64,000 nt of DNA, from the NCBI RefSeq assembly GCF_002735705.1, contig NZ_PDZL01000023.1:1-64000 (forward strand), given 5' to 3'. The position numbers and the translations under genes are program-made. The DNA is from Janthinobacterium sp. BJB426. GTDB taxonomy: Bacteria > Pseudomonadota > Gammaproteobacteria > Burkholderiales > Burkholderiaceae_D. Shown in pieces: positions 17,928 to 25,966 of the stretch. Numbering within the stretch: position 1 is the first letter of the stretch; the number at the start of each line of letters is the position of its first letter. Under the pieces are notes generated by a model. That model was not told the origin of the DNA, searched no databases, and saw only the letters and a program-made list of their open reading frames with translations.

Positions 17928-18227
17928 TCACGATTGACCGAGTTGCAGGCGCGCCGATTGCCACTCAGGCCAAACAGCCTCTGCAACGATGTCCGGGTAG
18001 CCACGTTTCGCCTCCGTTATTTCAGCTTGTGAAGCGCGCATCGCCATGCAAACCGCGTTGTCACGGATAGCGATGACTTCGGGCTCTGTTAATGGCCTGC
18101 CCAACGTTTTTTCAGCGTGGAGAAGAAGGGTCACAAGCGCAGGGATGAAAACCAAGCAGTGACGGTCTTCAGAATCGTGCGTAGGCGAGGACGGCGGCAC
18201 TTGCCGCTTTTTGAACATTCCAAACAT
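17928..18227 (-). CDS. Small conserved-looking protein of unknown function
   Basis: 99 residues: MFGMFKKRQ start, a hydrophobic VFIPALVTLLLHAE stretch, then LTEPEVIAIRDNAVCMAM and a Trp-containing end (AVWPEWQ). The composition and block pattern resemble a short protein family I recall from other Burkholderiales, but I cannot name a function. There is no strong ribosome site, and Met4 (18218) is an alternative start. It lies just outside the left attachment repeat of the island, so it belongs to the host or to older mobile debris. Confidence 0.55.
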   Translation of the reverse strand: MFGMFKKRQVPPSSPTHDSEDRHCLVFIPALVTLLLHAEKTLGRPLTEPEVIAIRDNAVCMAMRASQAEITEAKRGYPDIVAEAVWPEWQSARLQLGQS

Positions 18228-18423
18228 TTAAATGTAGAAAGGCATAAAAATAATAATCAATCAAACTCCGGCAATGACCGCTTCTGACAGCCGATCGCAG
18301 CCATCGGCATGTGGCGATGAACAAATCATACGTCGCGTAAACGGAAAAACCCGGCACCGATACCAGACCAATGGCCAATATACGGTACCGGGTTTCATAC
18401 AGCTTGCGCCGTAAGTCCTTGAA

Positions 18424-18474
18424 TCTAATGGTCGGGGCGAGAAGATTCGAACTTCCGACCCCATGCACCCCATG
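18424..18474 (-). repeat. Left attachment site (attL): 51-bp copy of the 3' part of tRNA-Pro
   Basis: Identical over 51 bp to 25967-26017, which covers the 3' end, T-arm and half of the anticodon arm of tRNA-Pro(GGG) plus five flanking bases. Identity breaks at both edges. This orphan tRNA tail marks the left end of an integrated element. Confidence 0.92.
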
Positions 18475-18600
18475 GCCGAGTTAACTCTTCCTTTAGCATC
18501 CAGGAACGTCCATCCATTGAGCAACATCATTAATAATCAATGGCTTGGCGCTACCATGCGTCTATACCCATCCGTACTCATCCAGTCCTAGCCGAGCGTC

Positions 18601-18623
18601 TTGTTGGGGTATTTGTTGGGGTA
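18601..18623 (+). repeat. Left arm-type integrase site candidate
   Basis: TTGTTGGGGTA occurs at 18601-18611 and again at 18613-18623, a 12-base period. The same pair recurs at the other end of the island in the same orientation. Paired short repeats inside both ends of an element are the expected arm-binding sites of a P4-like integrase. Confidence 0.6.
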
Positions 18624-18694
18624 TTTTTTGCTCCTCTTGCGACCCCTTGTAAAAACCTCCGGCCCATTGCAGGGCTGACGTTCTGGAATACAAG

Positions 18695-20113
18695 ATGTCT
18701 AGGATCACACAGAAGGAATTGTTGGCGATTACGACGAAACAAGTCGGACTCGTCGTCCGGGATGATGGCGGACTATTCTGGCGCGTACGCGTGAAGGCCG
18801 ACAACAAACTCACGATTCCGTTTTACTACCGCTACCGGCATGGCGACAAGCTGCACAACATTTCATGCGGCTCCTGGCCGCATGACAGCTTGGCGCAGAT
18901 CAGGGAAGCCCGCGATGCCGCGCGCGACCGCGCGGCCACCGGAGCCGATCCTGCCACGGTAAAAAAGGTGCAGAAGATCGAGGTTCAGGAGGCGCTGGAA
19001 GCGAAGCTGGCCCAGGTCGAGGCGCAACGCGAGGCAGGCCTGACGGTGCGCGATATGTTCGACGTCTGGCTGCTGGACGGCGTGCGGCGCAGGAACGACA
19101 ACGCAGAATTGAAACGACAGTTCAATGCCGACGTCTTGCCCAAGATCGGCAGCGTCGCCGTCCGCGCACTGACGGAGCACGATCTGCGTCACGTGCTGCG
19201 TACCATGGTGGCACGCGGCGCCAACCGCAGCGCCGTCTCGTTGCGGAACAACCTGAAGCAGATGCTGAACTGGGCACAGAAGCGTCAGCCGTGGCGCCGC
19301 CTGCTCGTCGAGGGCAACCCGATGGATCTGATCGAGATCAGCCGCATCGTCAGCCCGGACTTCGATCCGCGCGGCGTGCGTGAGCGGGTGCTCTCCCCTG
19401 CCGAGATTCACGAACTGCACTGTGTCCTCGACCGCGCGCGGAAGGAATATGCGCAAGCGGCAAACCGACGCATCGCCGTGCAACCTATCGAAATCACAAC
19501 CGAATGCGCGATCTGGATCATGCTGTCGACCCTGTGCCGGGTCGGCGAGTTGACCATGGCGCGCTGGGAACACGTCAGCTTCGAGCGCGCGGAATGGTTT
19601 ATACCAAAGGAGAACGTGAAGGACCGCATCAGCAGTCTGACGATCTCGCTATCCGATTTCGCGCTACGGTATTTTCGCCGCTTGTACGATTGCAGCGGAG
19701 ATACCGACTGGTGCTTCCCGAGCTACATGGGCACGCTCCACATTTCGCCGCGTGCGATCACCAAACAAATCAGCGACCAACAGACCATGTTCAAGAATGG
19801 CCGCGACGGCGGTCCTCGCGCCAAGATGACGCATCGCCGCCAGGACGATCGTCTTGTGCTGCAAAGTGGGAAACACGGCGCGTGGACTGCGCATGACTTG
19901 CGCAGGACGGGTGCCACACTGATGCAAAGTCTCGGCGTCACGCTGGACGTCATCGACCGTTGTCAGAACCACGTACTGGCGGGAAGCAAGGTTCGCCGCC
20001 ACTACCTGCACTACGACTATGCTCGCGAAAAACGGGACGCATGGAACAAGCTAGGACGGCAGTTAGAAGTAATCGTTAGTGCTGAAAATACGGTGGTTTT
20101 GCCCCATAAATGA
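18695..20113 (+). CDS. P4-type tyrosine integrase of the island
   Basis: 472 residues. It has an N-terminal DUF4102-like arm-binding region (residues about 20-90, GLFWRVRVKADNK, YRYRHGDKLHNISCGSWP), a SAM-like core-binding domain, then the catalytic domain. Active-site residues seen are Arg282 in LCRVGEL, Lys in KENVKD, His400/Arg403 in HDLRRTG, His426 in QNHVLAGSKV, and Tyr437 in RRHYLHYDY as the likely nucleophile. It would recombine attP with the tRNA-Pro 3' end. Location about 220 bases inside attL and the nearby arm-type repeats support this. The gene looks intact, so excision may still be possible. Confidence 0.92.
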   Translation: MSRITQKELLAITTKQVGLVVRDDGGLFWRVRVKADNKLTIPFYYRYRHGDKLHNISCGSWPHDSLAQIREARDAARDRAATGADPATVKKVQKIEVQEALEAKLAQVEAQREAGLTVRDMFDVWLLDGVRRRNDNAELKRQFNADVLPKIGSVAVRALTEHDLRHVLRTMVARGANRSAVSLRNNLKQMLNWAQKRQPWRRLLVEGNPMDLIEISRIVSPDFDPRGVRERVLSPAEIHELHCVLDRARKEYAQAANRRIAVQPIEITTECAIWIMLSTLCRVGELTMARWEHVSFERAEWFIPKENVKDRISSLTISLSDFALRYFRRLYDCSGDTDWCFPSYMGTLHISPRAITKQISDQQTMFKNGRDGGPRAKMTHRRQDDRLVLQSGKHGAWTAHDLRRTGATLMQSLGVTLDVIDRCQNHVLAGSKVRRHYLHYDYAREKRDAWNKLGRQLEVIVSAENTVVLPHK

Positions 20114-20577
20114 CGAACCGTTGAGCGTTCCCAATTAGTCGCCTCGCGAGCTGGACCGTTAAAAATCAAACGATCACGTTCATCAAAGAGGCGATATAGG
20201 GGGGTAAAGAGGTTGCCGGCTGAGCTCAGGAAAAACGGCTAACTTAGCGAAAGGCTGTGCCTGTTATAAGGGGCAAGATCAGACCGGAGCAAGTGAATCA
20301 AGGGGCTATCTCAACTTCAAACCTGCTGCGAGATTTTGTCACTATTCGCATTCAGCCTATCCATACGCCTCTTACCTTCAGGACAAACGAAGGCGCATGG
20401 CAATCCCATGGGTAGGAATTACCACGATCAGCGGCTTTGTAATACCAAATTGCTTCTTGCGCATCTAGATTTCCTGACTGACAGCGAAAGTGCGTTAAGA
20501 TGTTACTAAAACACACAAGTTTGTGGCACTATCAAATAACGTAGCGTTTCTATCAAAACACACACTTGAGCTAAGAC
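20114..20577. other. Intergenic region inside the island, no gene seen
   Basis: 464 bases between the integrase and the HEPN-motif gene. I see no coding frame with a credible start or any strong hairpin. The distal part is AT-rich and probably contains the promoter of the cargo genes. Confidence 0.45.
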
Positions 20578-21309
20578 ATGGCTAAACGAGATACGATTAA
20601 GAAAGAATTCATTGAGCTATATGAGACTGGCGCCAAGCTCGCTCAAGCTTTTCAAAAGGAAGAAGATAAGCGCTTTCATTACGATTATCAAACTTGGTAT
20701 AGTAAATCATCTAGGGCTGTAGCGGCGCTCGCACCAGACCGTCATGAAGAGTTTCGTCGCTACTATGAAATTGACCCTAAAAGAAAGTCGTTGGGTTATG
20801 GAACCTATGTTATTCAAGACTTCATGAAGAATATAGTCCCTTCCGGCTACGGATTCGAGAAATTCAACAGTCGTCAGCAAGTATTGCAGTGCTTTTTGAA
20901 TCAACTTGCAATCCTGCATTCTCTCGTAGCCATGATCGACTCAGTACTAGCCAATCTGGAAAATGAGCTGTTCGCCGATATCCAAGACAATGAAGTCGCA
21001 ACTGCGCGCCAGCTACTCAAAGTAAGTCCAAGGGCCGCAGGTGCGCTGGTCGGAGTGGTTATAGAGGCCCATTTACAGAAAGTCGCTGATGCTCACAGCA
21101 TAAAAATACCTAAGAAAAATCCAACCATCGCAGATTTAAATGATCCACTGAAAGTAGCGTCAGTGCTTGATACGGCAGGTTGGCGGAAGATCAGTTTTCT
21201 CGCCGATATTCGCAATCTCTGCTCCCATAAAAAAGACGTCGAGCCGACGAAAGAGCAGGTAGAGGAATTGATCGAAGGGGCCGCATGGGTGACGAAAAAT
21301 ATTTTTTAG
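20578..21309 (+). CDS. HEPN-motif protein of unknown function, island cargo
   Basis: 243 residues, AT-rich relative to the host. The C-terminal third carries RNLCSH (Arg212 to His217), an RNxxxH match to the catalytic motif of HEPN ribonucleases, preceded by the helical stretch GWRKISFLADI. The middle (residues 140-175) has a helix-rich segment like those of DUF4145-type HEPN proteins (RAAGALVGVVIEAHLQKVA). HEPN domains often act as RNA-cleaving effectors in toxin and defence systems. Here it sits 135 bases upstream of an ATPase/TOPRIM defence pair in the same direction. Whether it belongs to that system or is an independent cargo gene is unknown. Confidence 0.7.
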   Translation: MAKRDTIKKEFIELYETGAKLAQAFQKEEDKRFHYDYQTWYSKSSRAVAALAPDRHEEFRRYYEIDPKRKSLGYGTYVIQDFMKNIVPSGYGFEKFNSRQQVLQCFLNQLAILHSLVAMIDSVLANLENELFADIQDNEVATARQLLKVSPRAAGALVGVVIEAHLQKVADAHSIKIPKKNPTIADLNDPLKVASVLDTAGWRKISFLADIRNLCSHKKDVEPTKEQVEELIEGAAWVTKNIF

Positions 21310-21444
21310 TTTCTCCGTCCCGAATTGCAACCTCCAAAAAAAATAAAGTAATTCTTTCAAAGCGACGCTTTAAGGTACTCCGTAGCTTCCCGCGACGCAA
21401 AAAGAGCTCATTTTTAGAATAAAAGTAATTAATAAGGAATTAAA

Positions 21445-22860
21445 ATGCAAAGCACTCAATCTATAGCGCTCATACAACGCTTCTCTGTTAAAGGCCTTCA
21501 TGGATACAAAGACTTATCTATTGATTTCTCTGGCCACGTTACCATTATCGTGGCTGAGAACGGGATGGGTAAAACGACGTTACTCAATATATTGAATGCT
21601 TTTTTGACGCGCCGTTTTCACAGGCTTGCAGCATTTTCTTTCAATTCCATTGAATGTCAATTTTCAGGGCAACTTCTACCTTTAGTATTGGAACGATCAA
21701 TGCTAGGTGATGGTTACAATGCTCAAGATGGCGCCTTACATGAATTAGCAGAATCGGCGTCAATTTCAGAAAATGAATTATCAGATTTCATTACAGGAAT
21801 TTATCGCCCGGATCGTTTTCAATCTTTAAAGTCCCATCCGATTGTTCGACAACTTTATTACTCCACGGAGCTCGACTGGGAGCAAGTTGAAACAGCTTTG
21901 GATGATATTTATGCTGGCCTCGATAATTCCTTTAGCGATTCAGCAAAGCAGGTTAGCGCTGAGGTACTAAGGTGCGTAGGCGAAACAGAAATCGTATTTT
22001 TGCCAACTTACCGAAGAGTCGAGCGGCCACAGTTGCGCCCTCGTCAAAATCGTACGCCGAGACAAGCAGCTATGCAAGGTCACATTGACTCAGCGCGTAC
22101 TAATCCGCTTGATGATATTGTATTTGGATTGTCGGATGTGGAAGACAAACTTATCGAATTGAGCGATGAAATTGAACGCAGGTCTAATCAGGGCTATCGT
22201 ACGCTGAGCACACGGATTTTGGATGAAATGTTGAAAGGAAGTGCCCGTCAAGAAACAGTAACGACTTCAGACTTACCCGATGTCAAATCTCTGTCGCGTT
22301 TCCTTAATCGCGTGACCCGCCATGAACAACGTTTCGGAGGGGTCTTTGAAGATATTGAAAACCTCTATGCTACCGGTGCAATTGAAAATGCGGACAATTG
22401 GTTCCTGCGATACTTCCTAAGTAGGCTGGCTGGAGTTATTGAACAAACGCGCGAAATGGAACAAAAAGTCGAGCAATTTGTTAGTGTATGCAATAGCTAC
22501 CTTACGCTCTCCAGTGATGAAAAAGTGTTGGCATTCGATCCGCAAACACTACGAGTTGTTGTTGAAGACTTATGGGCAAAACGCATCATTGGCCTTGAAT
22601 CATTGTCGTCAGGCGAAAAACAAATCGTTTCCCTCATGGCTCGACTTTATTTAAGCTCTAAGAAAAAGATTGTTTTGATAGATGAGCCCGAATTATCGCT
22701 CTCCTTGGATTGGCAGCGTAAAGTTTTACCCGATATCGCCAGAAGCGGAAGCGTCGTACAGTTATTGGCAATCACGCATTCACCTTTTGTTTACGATAAT
22801 GAGTTAGATGGTTGCGCAAGGGCATTGAAAATTACGCGTAACGAGGTAAAAAATGCCTGA
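21445..22860 (+). CDS. ariA: AAA/ABC-type ATPase, AriA-like (PARIS defence)
   Basis: 471 residues. Walker A is AENGMGKTT (residues 37-45), the ABC signature is LSSGEKQ (387-393), Walker B is KIVLIDEPELSL (408-419) and the H-loop is AITHSPF (442-448). The middle is helical with no long coiled coil, as in AAA_15/AAA_21 OLD-like ATPases rather than SMC proteins. The gene overlaps the following DUF4435 gene by 8 bp. AAA ATPase plus DUF4435 is the composition of PARIS, in which AriA senses phage anti-restriction proteins and releases the AriB nuclease. AAGGA lies upstream of the ATG. The assignment rests on domain order and size; other OLD-like two-gene systems remain possible. Confidence 0.75.
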   Translation: MQSTQSIALIQRFSVKGLHGYKDLSIDFSGHVTIIVAENGMGKTTLLNILNAFLTRRFHRLAAFSFNSIECQFSGQLLPLVLERSMLGDGYNAQDGALHELAESASISENELSDFITGIYRPDRFQSLKSHPIVRQLYYSTELDWEQVETALDDIYAGLDNSFSDSAKQVSAEVLRCVGETEIVFLPTYRRVERPQLRPRQNRTPRQAAMQGHIDSARTNPLDDIVFGLSDVEDKLIELSDEIERRSNQGYRTLSTRILDEMLKGSARQETVTTSDLPDVKSLSRFLNRVTRHEQRFGGVFEDIENLYATGAIENADNWFLRYFLSRLAGVIEQTREMEQKVEQFVSVCNSYLTLSSDEKVLAFDPQTLRVVVEDLWAKRIIGLESLSSGEKQIVSLMARLYLSSKKKIVLIDEPELSLSLDWQRKVLPDIARSGSVVQLLAITHSPFVYDNELDGCARALKITRNEVKNA

Positions 22861-23752
22861 AATTATCGAGAAGCATCGAGAAAGCAGGAAAAGTCCGTCC
22901 GTGCTACAGCATTCATTAATACTGGTTCGCAGCGCACGTCCGGATGATTTGGTCTTCATTTTTGAGGGCCCTGACGACATAGGCGTCTACGAAACATGGA
23001 TAGGAAGAACAAGATTTGAATCGAATTACGAGCCGATCGCGGGAAAAGGCAAAGAACAATTAATCGGCCTTTACAAGAAAATCATCTCTGAGAACCCTGA
23101 ACTACTGCGTAAAGTTTATTTTTTTATTGATTGCGATTTTGACGTCCCAGAACCTGCGGACAATATTTTTACACTCAATGGGTACTCCATCGAGAATTTC
23201 TTATGCACTTCCTCAACTCTTGAGAGTCTTCTGGCAGATGAATTCAAATGTGTTGCTTCACCTGTAGAAAGACAGAGAATTAAATGCGTATTTGAGGAAT
23301 TTTTGAACAGCTTCCAAACCAGCACGGAAGAATTGCATTTCAAGTTTTTTTCAGCACGCCGCCAAGGAATAAAAATTATTAGCAAATCGGAGGACTCTAA
23401 ACCGATTGTGGAAGTTTATCTCGATAAAGCTGTTCCTGCATTCCAGCACCTGGAGGATGTTATAGAAACTGAAAAAGATGTAGACGCTACAGCTCTAGCT
23501 GCGCTTCGTCAGGAATTCGCAGGGCTTCATCGTTTGCAAGCGCAGCGCGGCAAGTATGTGCTCTGTGTATTTCGGCGGTGGCTCCGACTTTTGACTGCTG
23601 ATAGAAAGCAGCCTACACCACAGCTGTTTGAGCGCGGCATGCCGGCCCTTTCAGGCGAACCATGGTCAGCATCTCTCAGGAGACTTGCGGGGCAATCGCC
23701 TTTACCTGCGGGGTTGGCAGCATTTGTTGAAGAGGCAGGGAGGGCAGCTTAA
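22853..23752 (+). CDS. ariB: DUF4435/TOPRIM nuclease, AriB-like (PARIS defence effector)
   Basis: 299 residues. TOPRIM-like acidic residues are visible: Glu38 in FEGPDD and the Asp-x-Asp set in FIDCDFD (Asp93, Asp95, Asp97). The DUF4435 hallmark GYSIENFL follows at 110-117. In PARIS the homologous AriB is held inactive by AriA and, once released, cleaves host tRNA and stops phage growth. Overlap with the ATPase gene implies coupled synthesis. The C-terminal ~90 residues are less recognisable, and base composition rises toward the host GC level there. Confidence 0.75.
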   Translation: MPEIIEKHRESRKSPSVLQHSLILVRSARPDDLVFIFEGPDDIGVYETWIGRTRFESNYEPIAGKGKEQLIGLYKKIISENPELLRKVYFFIDCDFDVPEPADNIFTLNGYSIENFLCTSSTLESLLADEFKCVASPVERQRIKCVFEEFLNSFQTSTEELHFKFFSARRQGIKIISKSEDSKPIVEVYLDKAVPAFQHLEDVIETEKDVDATALAALRQEFAGLHRLQAQRGKYVLCVFRRWLRLLTADRKQPTPQLFERGMPALSGEPWSASLRRLAGQSPLPAGLAAFVEEAGRAA

Positions 23753-23797
23753 GCGGTACAGCTAGTTCGCTGGGTGTACCGTAACTAACGTTTTAAA

Positions 23798-23874
23798 TCG
23801 ATTCCCGCTGCGGCTCCCAACATAGTCATACTTGTTTTTTAGGGGCAAGCATGCTTTTGAGGCGCGGGAATCGA
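23798..23874. repeat. 11-bp perfect inverted repeat after ariB
   Basis: TCGATTCCCGC (23798-23808) pairs with GCGGGAATCGA (23864-23874). A smaller hairpin (CGGTACA...TGTACCG, about 23755-23782) precedes it and may end the ariA-ariB transcript. The repeat resembles a tRNA T-loop/acceptor junction (TTCGATTCCCGC), so it could be an old attachment site for the second recombinase; this is weak. Confidence 0.45.
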
Positions 23875-23918
23875 GCCATGTCAACGGACTGTCCGTAGAA
23901 CAAGAAAAGTACTATAGA

Positions 23919-24785
23919 TCAGCGCCCAAGGTATACCGCAGTAATTTGTTCTCGACCATGGCCCATCTCTTCCGAAAACAACAAGCGCGCGGAGAGATCA
24001 TGCTGGCTTTGCTCCCCTCCCAGCCGCGACGACCGGGGGCCGCCTCGCGCCGGGCATTGCCAGCCGGTGAGCTGGCGGTAGCGTTCCTGCGCGTAGTTGT
24101 GGCGCAGGCCATGGACGCCATGAATTCCCGCCTTATCGCACTGTGCTCGAAAGCGCTGAAGCTGATCGCGATATCGTAGATTAGACGGAATAAGGCTCCT
24201 GCCAGCGGTAAGCCGCTTGGCCTGATTGAGCACGGTACGTTGTTCCGGCGTACGAATGGCGATCTCACGATACTTGCCGCCCTTGGTCCACGTATCCCTG
24301 AGCTTAAGTCGATCGCCGCCATCGGCCCACGCTGGAACGATCTTGATGCTCTCCTCACGCCTCAAGCCAAACGCGGATTGCAACCGCAGGGACATGGCCG
24401 TGTACGCATCCGTGATCTTCGCCAGGCGCGCATCATCGAGCACCTTGGCCTTCGAGACATTGGTGACAAAGGTGCGCTTGTCGATGTCGTAGCTGCCGTT
24501 GTCGCGCGCGATGATGTTGTCCTTGCCGATCTTCTGCGCCCACCATCGCATGGCGCTCATGCGGTTCTTCATCGTGCCGGCGCTGACGCCATCGGCCTTC
24601 CACTGCTGCACCAGTGCGTCCACATGCTTGGGACGCAGACTGTCAGCGTTCATATGGCGATATCCGAGATCGTGCAACTGGTTCGCCACGTGCGAGAGTA
24701 TCCGCGCGCGGTCGGACTGCGTGGCGTAGCTGCCATCACGATTGCGGTCACACAGCTGCTTGAGCTGATAGTTCAAGTCGCGCAT
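23919..24785 (-). CDS. Second tyrosine recombinase, ICE/island-type integrase
   Basis: 288 residues. The N-terminal SAM-like domain (residues 1-90) is of the Phage_integr_N type, and the catalytic domain has Arg142/143 in GLRREES, Lys171 in GGKYREIAI, His225/Arg228 in HGLRHNYAQERY, His276 in MGHGREQ and Tyr285 in AVYLGR at the very end. This architecture is common in integrative elements of proteobacteria. AGGAG lies seven bases before the start. It faces the defence genes convergently. The linker around 245-265 looks altered relative to what I recall for the family, but all catalytic residues are present. Confidence 0.8.
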   Translation of the reverse strand: MRDLNYQLKQLCDRNRDGSYATQSDRARILSHVANQLHDLGYRHMNADSLRPKHVDALVQQWKADGVSAGTMKNRMSAMRWWAQKIGKDNIIARDNGSYDIDKRTFVTNVSKAKVLDDARLAKITDAYTAMSLRLQSAFGLRREESIKIVPAWADGGDRLKLRDTWTKGGKYREIAIRTPEQRTVLNQAKRLTAGRSLIPSNLRYRDQLQRFRAQCDKAGIHGVHGLRHNYAQERYRQLTGWQCPARGGPRSSRLGGEQSQHDLSARLLFSEEMGHGREQITAVYLGR

Positions 24786-25627
24786 CGCATGCTCCTAAAA
24801 TCAAACTTGGTGTGATCGAGTCAGATGAGTGTTTCTGGCCACCGTGCTTGCCGCAGCAAGGACGGTTTGTAAAGGCCCCGGGACACCACTCCCGTGTATG
24901 CGGTATGTTCACTGCTTGCCCGCGCCGCATGCGCGTATGGCGCCGCGATCCGCTCCTTGTAGAAGCCTGATCGCGGTGGGACCAGTTACCCAGGGTCCAT
25001 GGGGTGTGCCTCGCACACGTTGTCGGCCCACGAGGGGCAAAGTTGGCAAGCAGCGTTCTGCTGCGCTGATAGCGGTAGATCCGCTGTCACTGGCCGCCGT
25101 CACTGAGAAAACAGCAGCGCAGCCCATATAGCGCTTGGTTGCTAGCGCGTCGTCACTGGCAGCAGGCCGCCAGTAACGACGCGCGATTTGCGCCGCAGAC
25201 TAGGGCGGCGTATCGACATGCACGCGGCGGCAGATCGCCGCGTGAGGTGGGGACGGTGCGTGAATGCGCACGATGTGACGCGCAGCTCCCTCGAGGGAAG
25301 GATGCGCAATATGGATGCAGCCTATCCAGGCTGATCGCGGGCTCGCTCAAAGGCGAAGCCAATCTAAAAACAAATGTGGAGATAAGGGCGCGTGACGAGC
25401 GCTACGCCTGGCGCGATGCCAAGTTGCGCGAAGGGCGATCCTTCGCGTCGAAAAGCATATTGTCCTCCACTTGGCATCGCGCCGGCATCACCGACTTAAA
25501 ATTTTCGGCGATTTATTTGTTGACGAAGCTAGCGAAGAATCGACACCAAAAACGGGGCGCATTTCGGGTCGCACTTGCGCGGCAATCGGAGGACAGTACT
25601 GGCAGCACATGGACCACGGAGGAAGAC
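24786..25627. other. Noncoding block packed with inverted repeats
   Basis: About 840 bases without a credible gene. Hairpins seen: 24841-24866 (ACCGT/CTTGC arms with one mismatch); CGGGA...TCCCG near 24890; GTGTGC...GCACAC near 25006; 25145-25160 with 25169-25184 (16 bp, one mismatch); 25221-25229 with 25236-25244 (9 bp, perfect); 25410-25424 with 25469-25483 (15 bp, perfect) enclosing an 8-bp hairpin CGCGAAGG/CCTTCGCG. Candidate roles are a structured RNA, a replication or transfer origin, or a binding array for AlpA or the recombinase. Confidence 0.6.
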
Positions 25628-25876
25628 ATGAAACGATCACCCCTGCCCCGCACCACACGAATGATCCGCCTGCCGGAGGTGATGGCGATCTGCGGGCTGT
25701 CGCGCAGCACCGTCTACGCCTACACCAAGCGCGGCGAATTCCCGGCGCGGGTTAAGATAACCAGGCACGCTTCGGCATGGGTTCGGGAAGAGGTGCTGGC
25801 CTGGGTAGAAAGCCGTATCCACGCCAGTCGCAGTTGTACCCCAACACCGGCAGAAAATCGTAAGACTGGGGTTTGA
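25628..25876 (+). CDS. alpA: AlpA-family regulator of the island
   Basis: 82 residues. The MerR-like winged helix of phage AlpA is clear: RMIRLPEVMAICGLSRSTVYAY, then RGEFPARVKI and SAWVREEVLAWVESR. AlpA proteins act as excisionase-type or integrase-activating factors of cryptic prophages and P4-like islands. GGAGG lies just upstream of the ATG; a longer in-frame extension back to 25139 crosses the hairpin block and is not credible. It lies immediately inside attR, opposite the integrase end. Confidence 0.88.
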   Translation: MKRSPLPRTTRMIRLPEVMAICGLSRSTVYAYTKRGEFPARVKITRHASAWVREEVLAWVESRIHASRSCTPTPAENRKTGV

Positions 25877-25890
25877 CCGCTAAAAGAAGT

Positions 25891-25913
25891 TTGTTGGGGT
25901 ATTTGTTGGGATA
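25891..25913 (+). repeat. Right arm-type integrase site candidate
   Basis: TTGTTGGGGTA at 25891-25901 and TTGTTGGGATA at 25903-25913, with one mismatch in the second copy. It mirrors the left pair and lies about 55 bases inside attR. Confidence 0.6.
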
Positions 25914-25933
25914 CAGACTTGTAAAAACAACAA

Positions 25934-25955
25934 AGGCCAGTCCGAAGACTGGCCT
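25934..25955 (-). terminator. Rho-independent terminator of tRNA-Pro
   Basis: Nine-base stem AGGCCAGTC/GACTGGCCT closed by a TTCG tetraloop and followed on the minus strand by TTGTTGTTTTT. It lies 16 bases past the tRNA 3' end and inside the island, so it came with the element. Confidence 0.88.
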
Positions 25956-25966
25956 AAGCTGTTGAT

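Noticed and set aside
18425-18500. A second tRNA-Pro gene
   Set aside because: Only the 3' part matches; the acceptor 5' strand and D-arm are missing, so it is the att duplication.
21445-23752. Gabija, Septu or a classic OLD nuclease
   Set aside because: The ATPase lacks a fused TOPRIM domain, there is no UvrD helicase or HNH partner, and the second gene has the DUF4435 blocks instead.
24786-25500. CRISPR array
   Set aside because: The repeats here are different inverted repeats, not regularly spaced identical direct repeats, and no cas genes are present.
25139-25627. N-terminal extension of alpA giving a 245-residue protein
   Set aside because: The extension crosses strong hairpins, has atypical composition and no family match; a GGAGG site precedes the ATG at 25628.
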